Below, piece after piece: positions 1 to 11,124 of a stretch of DNA of 64,000 nucleotides. A program made the position numbers and the translations under genes. Within the stretch, counting starts at the first letter, position 1, and every line of letters begins with the position of its first letter. The DNA comes from Capitulum mitella (Eukaryota > Arthropoda > Thecostraca > Pollicipedomorpha > Pollicipedidae): NCBI GenBank assembly GCA_030062745.1, contig CP099840.1, positions 12,848,437 to 12,912,436 on the forward strand, read 5' to 3'. The notes under the pieces were generated by a model. The model saw only the letters and a program-made list of their open reading frames with translations. It was not told where the DNA came from and ran no database searches.

Positions 1-2452
1 GCAGGAAGACAAGCGTCCGCCCATCTGCATGTTAAACACGCACGATGACGAGGGTCTGTTTGTCGCACGACAGGCACTGTCACCCAGCAGAAATCCTGAG
101 CCATGCGCCGACCGTGTTTCTGGGGGAAACCACTACGTCGAGCGGATGAGCGCACTGCGCCAATTTGTTACCGACTGCAATATGTTGTCAGTCTAGGATT
201 AGGTTCGTGGCTATAGATCCTCCGAAATTAGAAGGGCCGGACACGGCAGCTCGTCCGATTTTGTCCGAACTGAGTGTACCGCCTCGAGCAGAACTCTTTC
301 TACGCCATCGCATATGGTTTTTAATGTTAAACACGCAATTAGCATAGAAAGAGCCAAGCTGAATGCTCTCTCCTACCATACGAGCATGCTCCCGTAAGCC
401 CTAACAGATTCTGTTATCGCGGCTAAACATTCCGTGTTAGTGGAGCAGTCCCCAAAATTCAGAGATTGTAACGATAAAGCCATTACCGCTGGCGGGAAGG
501 ACATGGCGCTGCCGAATCCCTATAATCTGCCCTTGATCAAAACTAGAGATGGGTGGCGCAGTTTCTTACTGACGAGGTGTCGGGGAACTTTGTTCGTGTT
601 TGCAAATATGTACGTTTACAAACTTATGTACATTCATGTTTGTTTACCCCTTTGATGGCAGATTGAGCAGTGACTGGTGTGGTTTTTTCTTGGACCACTA
701 ATGGCAGCGTCGCCTGAAATAATCACCGTTTAGAGGAAATCGAGTTCCTGACAACACTTCATTCAGGGATATCTATTTTATTGTCTTGATCTTTACACTC
801 AGTGAACAAAGATAGCGCAATATCACAGCATGAGCCGCAACTATGTTTTTATATATATATATATATATATCAACTATATTTTTCTACTATATTTTTCGGG
901 TCAATGTGAGCAGTCCAATTGTTTCCGTCATTTTGGCCAGTCACCTAAATATCGTCATGCCACAAGCATGCACTTCGTCACTCACTCTGATCTTCCACGA
1001 ACCTGAGCATTGGGGTCCGACAAACCGCTGGCAATGAAACAGAAGGCGACTTCTAAGAAAAACTTCAGCAATAACGGCATATTTGCCATTCACACAAGCA
1101 AAGTAGACGCATTTTTAACAGCATTCACCGTTGCATAACCCGCAAGCTGACTATGAAGCATACCCAAATACACAGCACAAAAGAACCAACAAAACGCACG
1201 ACGAATGATGAATTTGGAAGCCACGCAACACTGTGAACAGCACGGTGCAAAAAGGATGCCCTCGATGACGGTTTGTTTGGAAACAGGTCCAGTTGGCAGA
1301 ATATCGGAGACTGGTGTACTTTGTCCAACGTTGGGTGACGAGTCCAGCTGGCAGGGTATCACGATCGCGCTGCACCATACGACGGCGGAATCACAGAACG
1401 CACCTCGCCGCCCGCGTCAGAGCGGCCTTCAATGTCCGCTGTCCCTGCTCTCCGCTGTCCGACGTCCCTGCCCCGCACGGGGGTGGCCGCGGACGGTCTG
1501 CCGGCCGTCAACGAACGCCATCAATGGTCCACAGCCGCAGCCTTCAGGGTTAACACGGTGTTAGCACACACGTTGTCGTCGGGGAAACCAGCGTTGAAAA
1601 CTAGCGCGCAATTTTTCACGGCATCACGCGTATTGGTACCCGTCGGTCAATTCGTAAGGCACGTCTAGCCCGGGCAAAACAGGGTCGTGCTTTCTTCAGA
1701 CACTCGCCGAACAGTCTTTCCCAAGTCTTGGAATGCTATTCCCTGTTCCTGGCGCACCACGCAAGAAGATATCGTACAAGGCTTCGAAGATCAAGTTTTG
1801 GGTTTAAAGGATTCCGGAACAATATTCGAGTTCTGGACGAGGAAACCTCCAGCCTAGCACTGAAACATTCTTCGACCACGGACTCTGTCACGGTGCCTTC
1901 CAAAGACAACAGAGGAGTAGCACATGATATCCACCTACAAATGCCGGAATTAGTGCGCAGTGCTCCATGCCAGTAACACCGTACCAATATTAAACCGCCC
2001 CTCGCAGTAGGAAGATACTGGAAGACTACGTATATTACACGATGGTTTCACGTCAAATAAAGTGTTTGATTCATTTCACGCTGGCGACAAAAGGGATAGT
2101 GAACTTCTTCCCTCCTAACGACAAAAAAACGGCAATACAAACTTCACTCCAGCTCATTCGTCAACGGACCACCGCAACGGTCCAGATCCACTGAAACTCC
2201 ACTCTGTGTGATCCACTAAAGGGCCACCACAATGAAGCATGGGAATTGAAACTCCCTTCCAATGATCCATCTAAGGGCCACCACAACGGGCCCTATCAAC
2301 TGCACGCATGTCGTGTCCTAATTTCCGGCACTTTCGGGCTAAGTCGACGGTACGATATCGCAGCGTTCTGAGCCGGCCCGGGCCACGCCGCGGGGCCGGG
2401 CCGGGCTGGACGGGCTCGGGAGACGCCCGGCCGGCGGCCGGGGCGCGCCGTC
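1..2452. other. No recognised gene; AT microsatellite and a possible poly(A) signal
   Basis: No open frame here resembles a family I know. Open frames at 1205-1564 and 1728-1976 have no recognisable motif and no convincing splice sites. An (AT)10 microsatellite lies at 851-870. A canonical AATAAA at 2056-2061, followed by a GT-rich stretch, looks like a plus-strand poly(A) signal. It could end a gene whose exons I cannot identify or that lies to the left of the window. 2270-2450 is very GC-rich and adjoins the 3' end of the minus-strand LysM gene. Confidence 0.5.
2056..2061 (+). terminator. Possible poly(A) signal AATAAA
   Basis: A canonical AATAAA is followed within 20 bases by a GTGTTTG stretch, which suits cleavage and polyadenylation of a plus-strand transcript. 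No plus-strand gene was identified upstream, so this is only a candidate. Confidence 0.3.
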
Positions 2453-3007
2453 TCACAAGGAGGCGGCGCCGGGCGTCGTGGCGCCGCCGTGCGTGTGGTG
2501 GTTGCCCAGGTTGTCCGTTTCATACTCGCGCACGATGTACCAGATGGGCGCCACCACCAGCAGCAGGAGGGCGGCGGCCAGCAGGCAGAGCCACTGCAGG
2601 CCGCAGTCGGCGCCCGAGCACGAGCACACGCCGCCGGAGCGGGCCGGCGGCGGCGGCCACAACGGCCCGGTCGGCGCCGACAGCAGCACGTGCTCCGTCC
2701 GTAGCTCCTCGGCCCTGGCGCGGATGGCGTTCAGCTCACGGTCCACGTTCTTCAGCAGCTTGTTGCCCTCCCGGAGGCCGTCGCCGAACGGGCGCACCTC
2801 GGTGCTGGCGGCCGAGTCCGGCGACAGTCGGCCCGAACTCTGCGGCGACTCCGGCTGCTCCTCGGCCACGCTCACCAGCTCAGTGGTGGGCGGGTCGGCG
2901 CCACGCTCCGTCAGGAACGAGTTGGGCCGCACTGGCACGCGCAGGAAGCGCCGCGCGCACAGCTCCTTCTCCGTGAACAGGTTGTTGGCTCGCTTTAGCT
3001 CCGATAC
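2453..3007 (-). CDS. LYSMD exon 2 (terminal)
   Basis: It encodes residues 99-282: the second half of LysM, the acidic linker, the transmembrane segment and a short hydrophilic tail. The acceptor AG is at 3009-3008, and the stop codon completes at 2453. Confidence 0.85.
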   Translation of the reverse strand, partial: VSELKRANNLFTEKELCARRFLRVPVRPNSFLTERGADPPTTELVSVAEEQPESPQSSGRLSPDSAASTEVRPFGDGLREGNKLLKNVDRELNAIRARAEELRTEHVLLSAPTGPLWPPPPARSGGVCSCSGADCGLQWLCLLAAALLLLVVAPIWYIVREYETDNLGNHHTHGGATTPGAASL

Positions 3008-3597
3008 CTGCCGGCGGTCGGCAGATGTCTCTCGGCACTGCGAACCATCACGAGACCGACCGTTCGACAGTCCGTTCTCGCTGCCTCACTCAAACATTAG
3101 CCTTGGTCTCTTATAGCCGTTTCCAGTACGAAAATTCGACACTACATTCGGAGCGGCACATTCAGACTCACCACACATTTTCGAACCTTACGAACGCTCC
3201 TGATATCGGCGTAATATCTCAAACGTACACCAGGCTTCGCAATTTGCCGCAGCGTTTAACAGGACGGTAAAAACACTGAAAACGGCTCGAAACAAAGACT
3301 CACCGGCACACCGTATCTGAGGGATATGGACTGCAAAGTGTCGCTGCTCTCCACGTCGTGCGTGATGTACTCGGTCCGCTCTGTCGGCGGACCGGGCGCC
3401 GAGACGGACGGGGCCGCACCGGAGCCGCCGCCTCGCGAGCGCAGCTCGAACTCCTGCTCCGGCGGCTCGTCGTCCGACCCGTCATCGGCCGGTGACGAGA
3501 AGTGGAACGTCTGGCCGGCACCGTCACGGGCCGACTCGGCGCTGTACTGGGAGTAGTCGGCCCGCCTGTCGACACCAGAGCGCGTCGGAGTCGACAT
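2453..3597 (-). CDS. LYSMD3/4: LysM domain-containing single-pass membrane protein (LYSMD3/LYSMD4 type)
   Basis: Two exons, complement(3304..3597) and complement(2453..3007), join in phase 0 to give 282 residues, close to the roughly 300 usual for LYSMD3/4. Residues 1-76 are polar and low in complexity. Residues about 77-120 form one LysM domain (YITHDVESSDTLQSISLRYG, then VSELKRANNLF), split by the intron between P98 and V99. An acidic Ser/Pro linker and a charged, probably helical segment (about 165-205) follow. Residues about 235-257 are a strong transmembrane segment, ending WYIVREYE before a short tail. Animal LYSMD3/4 are Golgi/plasma-membrane proteins linked to chitin or peptidoglycan binding. 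The donor is CCG|GTGAGT and the acceptor GGCAG|GTA. The start is the first in-frame ATG and lies in a minisatellite. LYSMD3 and LYSMD4 cannot be told apart here. Confidence 0.85.
3304..3597 (-). CDS. LYSMD exon 1
   Basis: It encodes residues 1-98: a polar N-terminus and the first half of the LysM domain. It begins at the ATG whose T/A/C complement ends at 3597 and stops at the GTGAGT donor (3303 downward), phase 0. Confidence 0.82.
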
Positions 3598-3715
3598 TAC
3601 AGCACTTCATTGTCGACGCCAACCTGCGTCAGTGTCGGCACCAGTCCGCGTCAGTGTCGACACCAGACCACGTCAGTGGCGACACCAGGTCACGTCGGCG
3701 TCGACAATAGAGCAA
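3572..3715. repeat. Minisatellite across the LYSMD start codon
   Basis: Imperfect units built on GTCGACACCAG and CGTCAGTGTCGAC (roughly 24 bases) repeat about six times. The array overlaps the first codons of the LysM gene (MSTPTRSGVD) and runs upstream into its presumed 5' untranslated region. Confidence 0.7.
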
Positions 3716-5689
3716 CAGACAATAGTCAGTGCCAAAACCACAGCATGTCAGGGATTCTGCAATCACCTCAGAAAGCTATCATGCAGCCATGGCTGTGCTG
3801 TCTGTCTGGGCCTTATATAGTATAGTTCCAAGTATAGTATAGTATAGTATAGTTCCAAGATGCTAGTTGACTAAGCATTACTATTAATCTGGCAGCCAAA
3901 CTGTGACAATACTGCAGGGGAGGGGCCACAGCACCAAAACTTTCCTTCGTATTCAAAAGGCATGTTTAAATTCAACCACAATTTTCAAAACTATGTTGAT
4001 GTGCTACATAAAATACCCATCTCTGCATGTGTATAAAGTCACCCTTCCCCCTCCCAACAGGTTTTGCTGCATCCACCCCTGCAAGGTGAAGTGCATATAA
4101 AAGATGGCCTTGTGAAAGCACATAACTGAGTACAAGACTGTTATTTCCCCACGTCGATTTAGAAGCCATTTAAATTCAGAATGTATTGAATCACGAAAAA
4201 TATCAGACATCTTTGCATTCTGTTGCATTTTCTACTGAAATATTATTTAAATTGAGAATGTGACTGAATCTTGGAAAGTATCAGATATATTTACATTCTG
4301 TTGCATTTGCTATCAATACTGTTATCATCTTTTTTCTAATTTCCCTCTGTTTTCAGTGTCTAACATTTCATGTTGGCAACATTCCAGGTTAAGTGCACTT
4401 TTGCTCCATTATGTCATAAACATACCAAATAAGCAAATGAATGATCAAACATTCTACCAAAAAGTCACCTTTCTCCATCTGACCAGAAATACTGTAGATA
4501 GCACCAGAACAAGACACCTTACTTCATGACTCAGAATACTGTACTTAATATTTCTAGGAATATCAAGCCATATATCTTTGACAGCATTTCTAATCCTTGA
4601 GGATAAGACCAGATAAGACCAGATTCCAAGGAACCTTTATATCCACCTTTTCCTTCTAGTAACTGCACATTATGCTCAATTACACTGATACCTGATGTGC
4701 ACCTGTGCTAATGGCACTGTGTGGTCCATTCACTGTTTGTGCTGCTTCTGGTCTTGATTAACTACAACAAGTCAATATACTGCAGTTTGCAGTTTCATAC
4801 ACATCTAGAAAATGTGTTTTTGTGCAGAATGTAACAATACAGTGAAAACAAACAATAACCAGTAAAACTAGCCATCACTCATCCAGCAGTGACCACACAT
4901 AATGCTGCAGCTTAGGAAAGTAGGTTATACAACATGTCATTTTACTGTTCTAGCAGCTATGATTTAACAAAGTTCCTAAACATGTAAATATGAAAACAAC
5001 CTCCAAATACAATACTTCACCAAAATTCATGGAAATCAACAAGCAGTGCATGATGCAACAGGGATTAATGAGTCATCAGGAATCATAAAGAAAAATGGAG
5101 TTTAGTCTCACAAAATTTTTCAGCATAACAAAAGAGGCACATAGGTCAGCAAATACCACAAGACATGATAACACTGACTGACCTGGGTTAACAGAGCTGA
5201 CAGAGGTAGTGATAAGATGGTTTTACAAAAAACTTCACTATCAAGGCTTTAAACCATTATGAAGGTTGAAAAACCAAATGGGACAAGAGAAAAACTATTT
5301 TGCAGACCAGTGTTGTGTTTAAGTAAATTATGTTAACTGAATAAGCTGTCCAACACATTTTTACTGAACACTTATTTTACAGCAAAAAATAGTGTAAATG
5401 GCATAAATGGCAACAGACAGTTTTAAGGCAAATACCTGTGGTCCAGCACTGCACAATATCATCCCAAGACAAAGAAAGCAGAAAAATATGAAATAATATA
5501 GTTGCTCCATTTGTAACTGACTGCCACTCCACTTGTCTGATTGGTTTCTGCTGGGATTCTCCAGTAATGAATTCAAAAATGGCAATTTTCGAGGTCAAGG
5601 CATTTTGAACATGTGACATCACCAGTGTAACCAGACTTAACAAATAACAAGCAAGATTAACAAGACACCTAAACTAAATCAACCCAACC

Positions 5690-5815
5690 TAGCCTAATCT
5701 AACCTGACCTGACCTAACCAGACCTGACCTGACCTGACCTGATCTAACCTAACCTGACCTAACCTAAACTGGCCTAACCTAACCTAACCAGCCTAACCTA
5801 CTGAAATGCATAATC
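5690..5815. repeat. Interstitial CCTAA/TTAGG-like array
   Basis: Degenerate runs of AACCT, with variants TGACCT and GGCCT, fill this stretch. The unit matches the arthropod telomere repeat read on the opposite strand. Degeneracy suggests an old interstitial array. Confidence 0.65.
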
Positions 5816-5980
5816 TAACCTCTGTTAAACAGAGCCAAGTCCAACCACACCCGCTGTCAGCCTGCGGCCTCTAGTATCCCGTACTGTGCCTCTGGTGAGG
5901 GGTTGTGCCTTTGGCTCAACATCAAACTTGTGAACATCCCTTTATCAGCCTGTGGCCTATAGTACCACTTACTGATGGTA
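5814..5980. repeat. Dispersed repeat copy (CAGAGCCAAGTCCAAC family)
   Basis: This shares an ordered series of blocks (CAGAGCCAAGTCCAAC, GCCTCTAGTA, a TGCACCTTTGG-like block) with copies at about 49300-49440 and 49510-49620. It is probably a short interspersed element or other dispersed repeat; the family is unknown to me. Confidence 0.5.
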
Positions 5981-6450
5981 TCATCAACATTTATACAGTA
6001 TTCAGGACATCCTTGGAGCAAAAGCAGTGTACACAAGACCAGCTGCCAGTTCTGATCACATTTGTTTAAGGTGAAATTGCCATGGTAGTCACCATTTCCT
6101 TCCTTCATGGGAAAATTTGTGTGCTCTTCTGCATCCTATACTTAGCAAAAGTTGCCTGTGAAAAACTGAATACATGATATATTGCCAATGAATGCCTAGT
6201 ATATAGAACATAATCCAAAAATGCATGTTAATCAAGCTAAAACCAGCAAACAACATCCAGACATTCCAGACCAATGCAAGATGTTCTACAGCACGATCTC
6301 ACCTCACAGGAGAATCAAGACGAGAGTACCCAGCATTGCTCTTGAACATGTTAATGCAAGGGTGCTGGGCCGACGTTCACCTTGAAGACAATACACTACA
6401 TGCAGACGACAGCCTGGGACAAACAGCACGTCTGCTAAGTGAATGTAGTA

Positions 6451-9400
6451 TTGGTTTGCAGAGATCCTTCTGAACACATGCTAGCATGAAGGGAAAATCC
6501 CCACGTAAATGAAAATATCATGCATGAGAGATACTTTCGCTAGATCCACTCCGCATTTTCGTCTTTAGTCCACAGGCCCATATGTGTCTCCCGTCTCTCA
6601 CTCCATAGAGTAGTGATGTAACTGATGCCAGATTTGACGCTGACGCCTGTGCTTCGCCACATTCGTGTGAGCTGTGCTGCCAACTTGCTTATATCTTCAT
6701 GCTTTTATACTTTTTACTTATATTTTGATACATATATTTTTTCTTCATCTTTTACCATTTTCCAGATTTTTTACCTTGGGCCAAACAGTGTATCATGTAG
6801 CGGTAGCGGCGCTAGGGCCCTGCAACGGTTCAGACACTGTCATAGCTGAAGACATCCATTGACGGGACGATAGGAAAACGAACAGTCCAAATCGGGGCTC
6901 CCTTCGAATGTCATCTTTAATTTTGTCTATCACGCTTAAAATTCTTATCTCCTGTTTTTTTACACCGGTCAGTATTGAGGGATCGGACAGCCTGGATCTG
7001 ACAACAGGGCACTTGTCTCAGCTTGGCTGACCATTTAAGTACTACTGTGGATCCACTCTTGGGCCCATCCATACGTTAATCCGGCACCGCCTGGGGGTTT
7101 CAAATAGGGCACCCCACTCGTTTTTTCGTGAATAACTTCTAAACCGTTAGAGCCAGCCCAACTAAATTTTCAGTACCTGTTCATCAATCAATTTTACATA
7201 TTTCGAACCAAAACATTCCCCATGCTAGGTCAGGTCATTGAGGTACGACACCATAAGCGAACCCTTGCATGCATGTTTTCACCTCTTCGGTCGGTGGCGC
7301 GAACATGCTTCATTTTTTAATATTCGCGAATATAATGCATGGATTATTTGGATTTACATAGGGTACGGTCCTCAAAATGATATACAACCGTGCCGTCCCG
7401 TTGCAGCAGAGAGCAATTATTGTTCCTAATTAGAAAATGAAAAATGGCTATCTGTCTTGACCTAGCTTGACCTTGACCCGATGAGGAGCAGATAGAGCAT
7501 GATTAAATTATCACGAAATGTCATTTCAGTTCTGTACTTGACACAGTTAAGAATTCCAGTGAATAGCTATTGGTCTTTGTCAGGAAGAGCAATGCAACCT
7601 TATCTGACTTGAGCAATGTTAAAATGATCATCAGAAGGTTTGACCTCCGTCCTTTTTGCCACATGGATCAAAAGGGCTGCGAGTAAGTATCGATCTTTGG
7701 CATGTAAAGTAAGATCAATATTTCACGTGACCTAGGCTGGCCTTCTCCCGGCATTTTTTTATATTTTGGTATCATTCTGATGCAGAAGATCGTGACCTTT
7801 TGTTTGATACCCAGTTGAAGTCTCCAAGACCAGGATTACAGATGACATGATGTGCGAGCCGGCGTCAGTTTTTCCGACGTCGTGTTATGCATTTTGCGTG
7901 ACCTGTGGTGTCATCAATCACGTGACCAGGGCTAACATAGCATTTTCTGAATTGCACGACTCAGGGCTATCAATTGGTGGTAGACCGGTTCAGATCCGAG
8001 GGTTGGATCCTGAAATATCAGAGGGTCCCCATTCTGACAACCTCCAGGTGGTCGCGGGTATAAAAACACGCCAGGCGGAGTACCGGGTTAAGCTGCAAAC
8101 CACCCCGTTATGGGCAGATTTCCTTGCTCCAAACCCTTTTTGGGGCTAACTTTCCTGAATTAACTATTGATCACATTGCTACGAACACCTGTCCGATCGT
8201 CCGCAGTTTTTAGATGTCGCATTCGCTTGCATCTGCCCAACGGTGAGCGTCTTAGACCCGATACACACCACGTCCGTCACCCGTTTTATGATCGTGGTAA
8301 AATGGGCCCGGTTTTTCGGACTCGATGAGTACGGATAAACTCAGACGGCGAAAACTGAGTTCAGTTCAATTTTTCTGGCCGTCAAAAGACTACACAAACA
8401 ATCCGGATTCTCTTCGTTCTCCATTGGTATAATCTCCTCGGGGGCCGTGAAGAACGTGTCCCCGCAGTTTTCCAGAAATGGTGATTTGTCTCCACCGATT
8501 TTTTAGGTATTGAATATGTATTTCCCATTATGGCAACACAGTTTCCGGGATGTTGAGATCTGGCAAAGAGTATTTCCACCGTAGCTGGTCATGTAACGAT
8601 AGAAAAAAGTGATTTTTAACCCTCCTCCCGCCCTACCCATTCTTGGTGAACTGCAGTCAGGTTCCCCCGTCCCCAGTTTCTGAGCCGTTGTTACACCCAT
8701 GACCTACTCAGGAAATCGTGAATCCTGATGTGAGATATCTAACGTATGCCAGAGAAACCGAAATATTTTGCTACCAAAATGTATTGGTGAAACGTTAAAC
8801 AAATCTGGTCGTGATCGTTAGATGCTTCGTTATGTTCTCGATGGGCTTCAGTAAGCTGATAGTTTGGTGATCGAGCCACTTGTCCACAGTGCACAACATT
8901 CTGACGAATCTTGCGGCGTTTTTCCTATAACAACCCTATAAAAATACATGACGGCCCTCTCTATATCCATAAACACATTTTCACCAGAATCTTCACCATC
9001 GGATGACGGCACATCCTTCTTGCACCATGCCATTTGTTATCCAGCAGTAAAGACAACAGCAGATCCGCCAACACACTTTCCATACTCCTTTTCTGCGTAT
9101 GTGTTCCTCGTCCACTTGCGCTGTGGTCGCAGTAACATCAGTTCCGTTTAGGAGATTGTGTGCTGTTGCTTGTGCTTAAAGAACGGAAAGGCCAGCCGGG
9201 CCCCGGCCTGCTCGATAATGCCGATCAATAAATACCTGAGCCCCGTCGGGCGGCCGGTCCGGGTCACGGCTGGAACGTTCCGGCGCCACAGGAATCGTCA
9301 GCCGCCGTCTCGAACCGCCCCTGACAACGGACCGCCTGGCTGGTCTGGACTCGGATAACCTCGCTCTGATGGGTGCCGATTGTAAGGCACACCGCGCTGG

Positions 9401-11025
9401 TCAGATTACGCTGCTGTTGCGGTTGCTTGGAGCACGAACTGAGACCGTACGCGCCGTCACGGTCCCGGGAAATCAGGGTCCCTGCAGCGGGGCAGATGCC
9501 GGGGGCGTTCTGAGACCCCTGGTCCCCGTCCCTGTTCAGCACATCACAGCGGGCAACTTCCAGGTCTGGAGTACGAGTCACATGACGGCAGGGCCAATTA
9601 CGTACACCTTTTTACACGGTGTGACCCACCAGTCGGCGCCCGCCGGCTATGACCGCGTAGTGCAGCCGAAGAGTGTCGGTAAAAAGCTGTAGCGAGTTGT
9701 TGGTAGCCGTGGCTAGGAGGGCCAAGGATCGATAGCCGTGCCGTTCCTGGCGGGACTGTGTTGTGACTGGACAACACACCTAGGAATGCCAGTCGCGTGC
9801 AGCCGGTGGCCAGGTGGCGATCTACGCTGGCAGCGGTAAAACCAGAGCGGTGTGATCGACCTGCAGTGCACATCCAGGGTCAACGACAAGCCTCCGCACG
9901 TCACTGAGGGAGAAGAACATTCGTGCTGTGAACGACACTGTCACCAGTGCGGTCGTCAGGTAACAGACGGGACACCCTTTCCGAAATTCATAAAAGCCCA
10001 ATGCGTCCATGGGCCGGGAGGATCGGCCATTTGACTCAGCATAGGCCATTTAAAATCCGAAATGATCAAGGGACTTACATCAGACGGAATCCGCCTCAAT
10101 CTCTCTTTATAATCATACAAGATCATGCAATGTACAATATATTGTGTATGTATATTGCTGTTTGTCTACATTATATTAATATATTGAAATATATAATCCC
10201 TCTTCATAATTATATATGACCATACAATATACAACGCAGTTCATAGTCTTACAAGAGCTGCCCTTTTTCACAGTGAAAGTGCTGATTTGAGAGTCCAAAT
10301 GAAGTTCTTTAGATTTTTTTTATACGCAATGGACCCTTGCTAAATGACCCCTTCTCAGTTTTTGTTTGTTTACATGTGTGTCCCGTACATCGGGGTTTGT
10401 TCTGATTAGAAAAAGACAGAAAAAGCTCGTTCCTTGCGTTGAATTCGGCAGCCGTAACGTTCTCTTCATGCAGTTCTCCGGCAGCTCTGTTCAGTGCTGT
10501 AGGCCAATATTCTGTGGATGAGCAGTATCCTTGCGAAGCCGTTCATCCGATGTCTGTCTGCAGAAGGGTATGTCATTCCCCAGGCGACGAGATCGACTGT
10601 TTCAGGCCCTACGGTCAGGTGTACCTGAACGGCCTCGGCCACCTGAACAGCGGTATTCATGGTTGCTTTGAGGAATGACTGGATAAATTGCGACCGGACA
10701 TTCTTTGATTTCTTGTGAACCAGGCAACCTATATGACCCCGAAACTTTTCCCCTTCCCAGAATCCAACCTGGGTATGCCCCTGACAATTTGCTTCGTAAG
10801 AAAACATATGGTTAAGGTGAAACACACTCTTACTGGAAAAACTGCGTGTTCAAGCCCACAGAACTCGTGAAACACGATGCATTGTCAGACAACCGTGCAC
10901 CAGTCTGCGTCGTTGTACAGAAATTAAGGAACGTTTTTTTTTCAGGGATTAGCTGTTACGCGTTCGCTGCTGGGAACGCGGCGCGGGCTAGCTGTCATTT
11001 TGTCGTGTTCGCTGGCCGCCTTCAG
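6451..11025. other. Largely non-genic; no recognised exons
   Basis: No open frame here resembles a family I know, and none shows both good splice sites and coding-like composition. 9170-9700 is GC-rich with several overlapping open frames, and an AATAAA lies at about 9225. 10440-10680 is open on both strands without recognisable motifs. This interval could hold upstream exons of the plus-strand gene that begins to be readable at 11026. Confidence 0.4.
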
Positions 11026-11124
11026 ACTGCGAAAATGCTGGGCGACCTGCCGCCGCTGACCAACGGTCTGCACATCCACGAAGAAATCAACAGCACTGTG
11101 CGTCACAAGCTCGGAGAGGCAAAC
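11026..11124 (+). CDS. Unidentified gene, exon A
   Basis: It encodes 33 residues, TAKMLGDLPPL to VRHKLGEAN. The acceptor is a pyrimidine-rich tract ending CTTCAG and the donor is AAC|GTGAGC, phase 0 at both ends. The internal ATG at 11035 could instead be a start codon. Confidence 0.55.

Larger units (their letters stand above)
3830..6450. other. CpG-poor tract without a recognised gene
   Basis: By eye this tract is almost without CG dinucleotides, especially 4260-5560, unlike the DNA on either side. It resembles the introns of RPL13A at 46.5-50.4 kb. It holds no convincing exon. The simplest reading is transcribed, germline-methylated intron, possibly the 5' intron of the minus-strand LysM gene whose ATG is at 3597. 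A diverged dispersed repeat lies at about 5814-5980, and CCTAA-like repeats lie at 5690-5815. Confidence 0.45.

Noticed and set aside
2308..3116. Long plus-strand open frames over the LysM gene
   Set aside because: These are GC-rich antisense and out-of-frame shadows of the minus-strand LysM exon 2.
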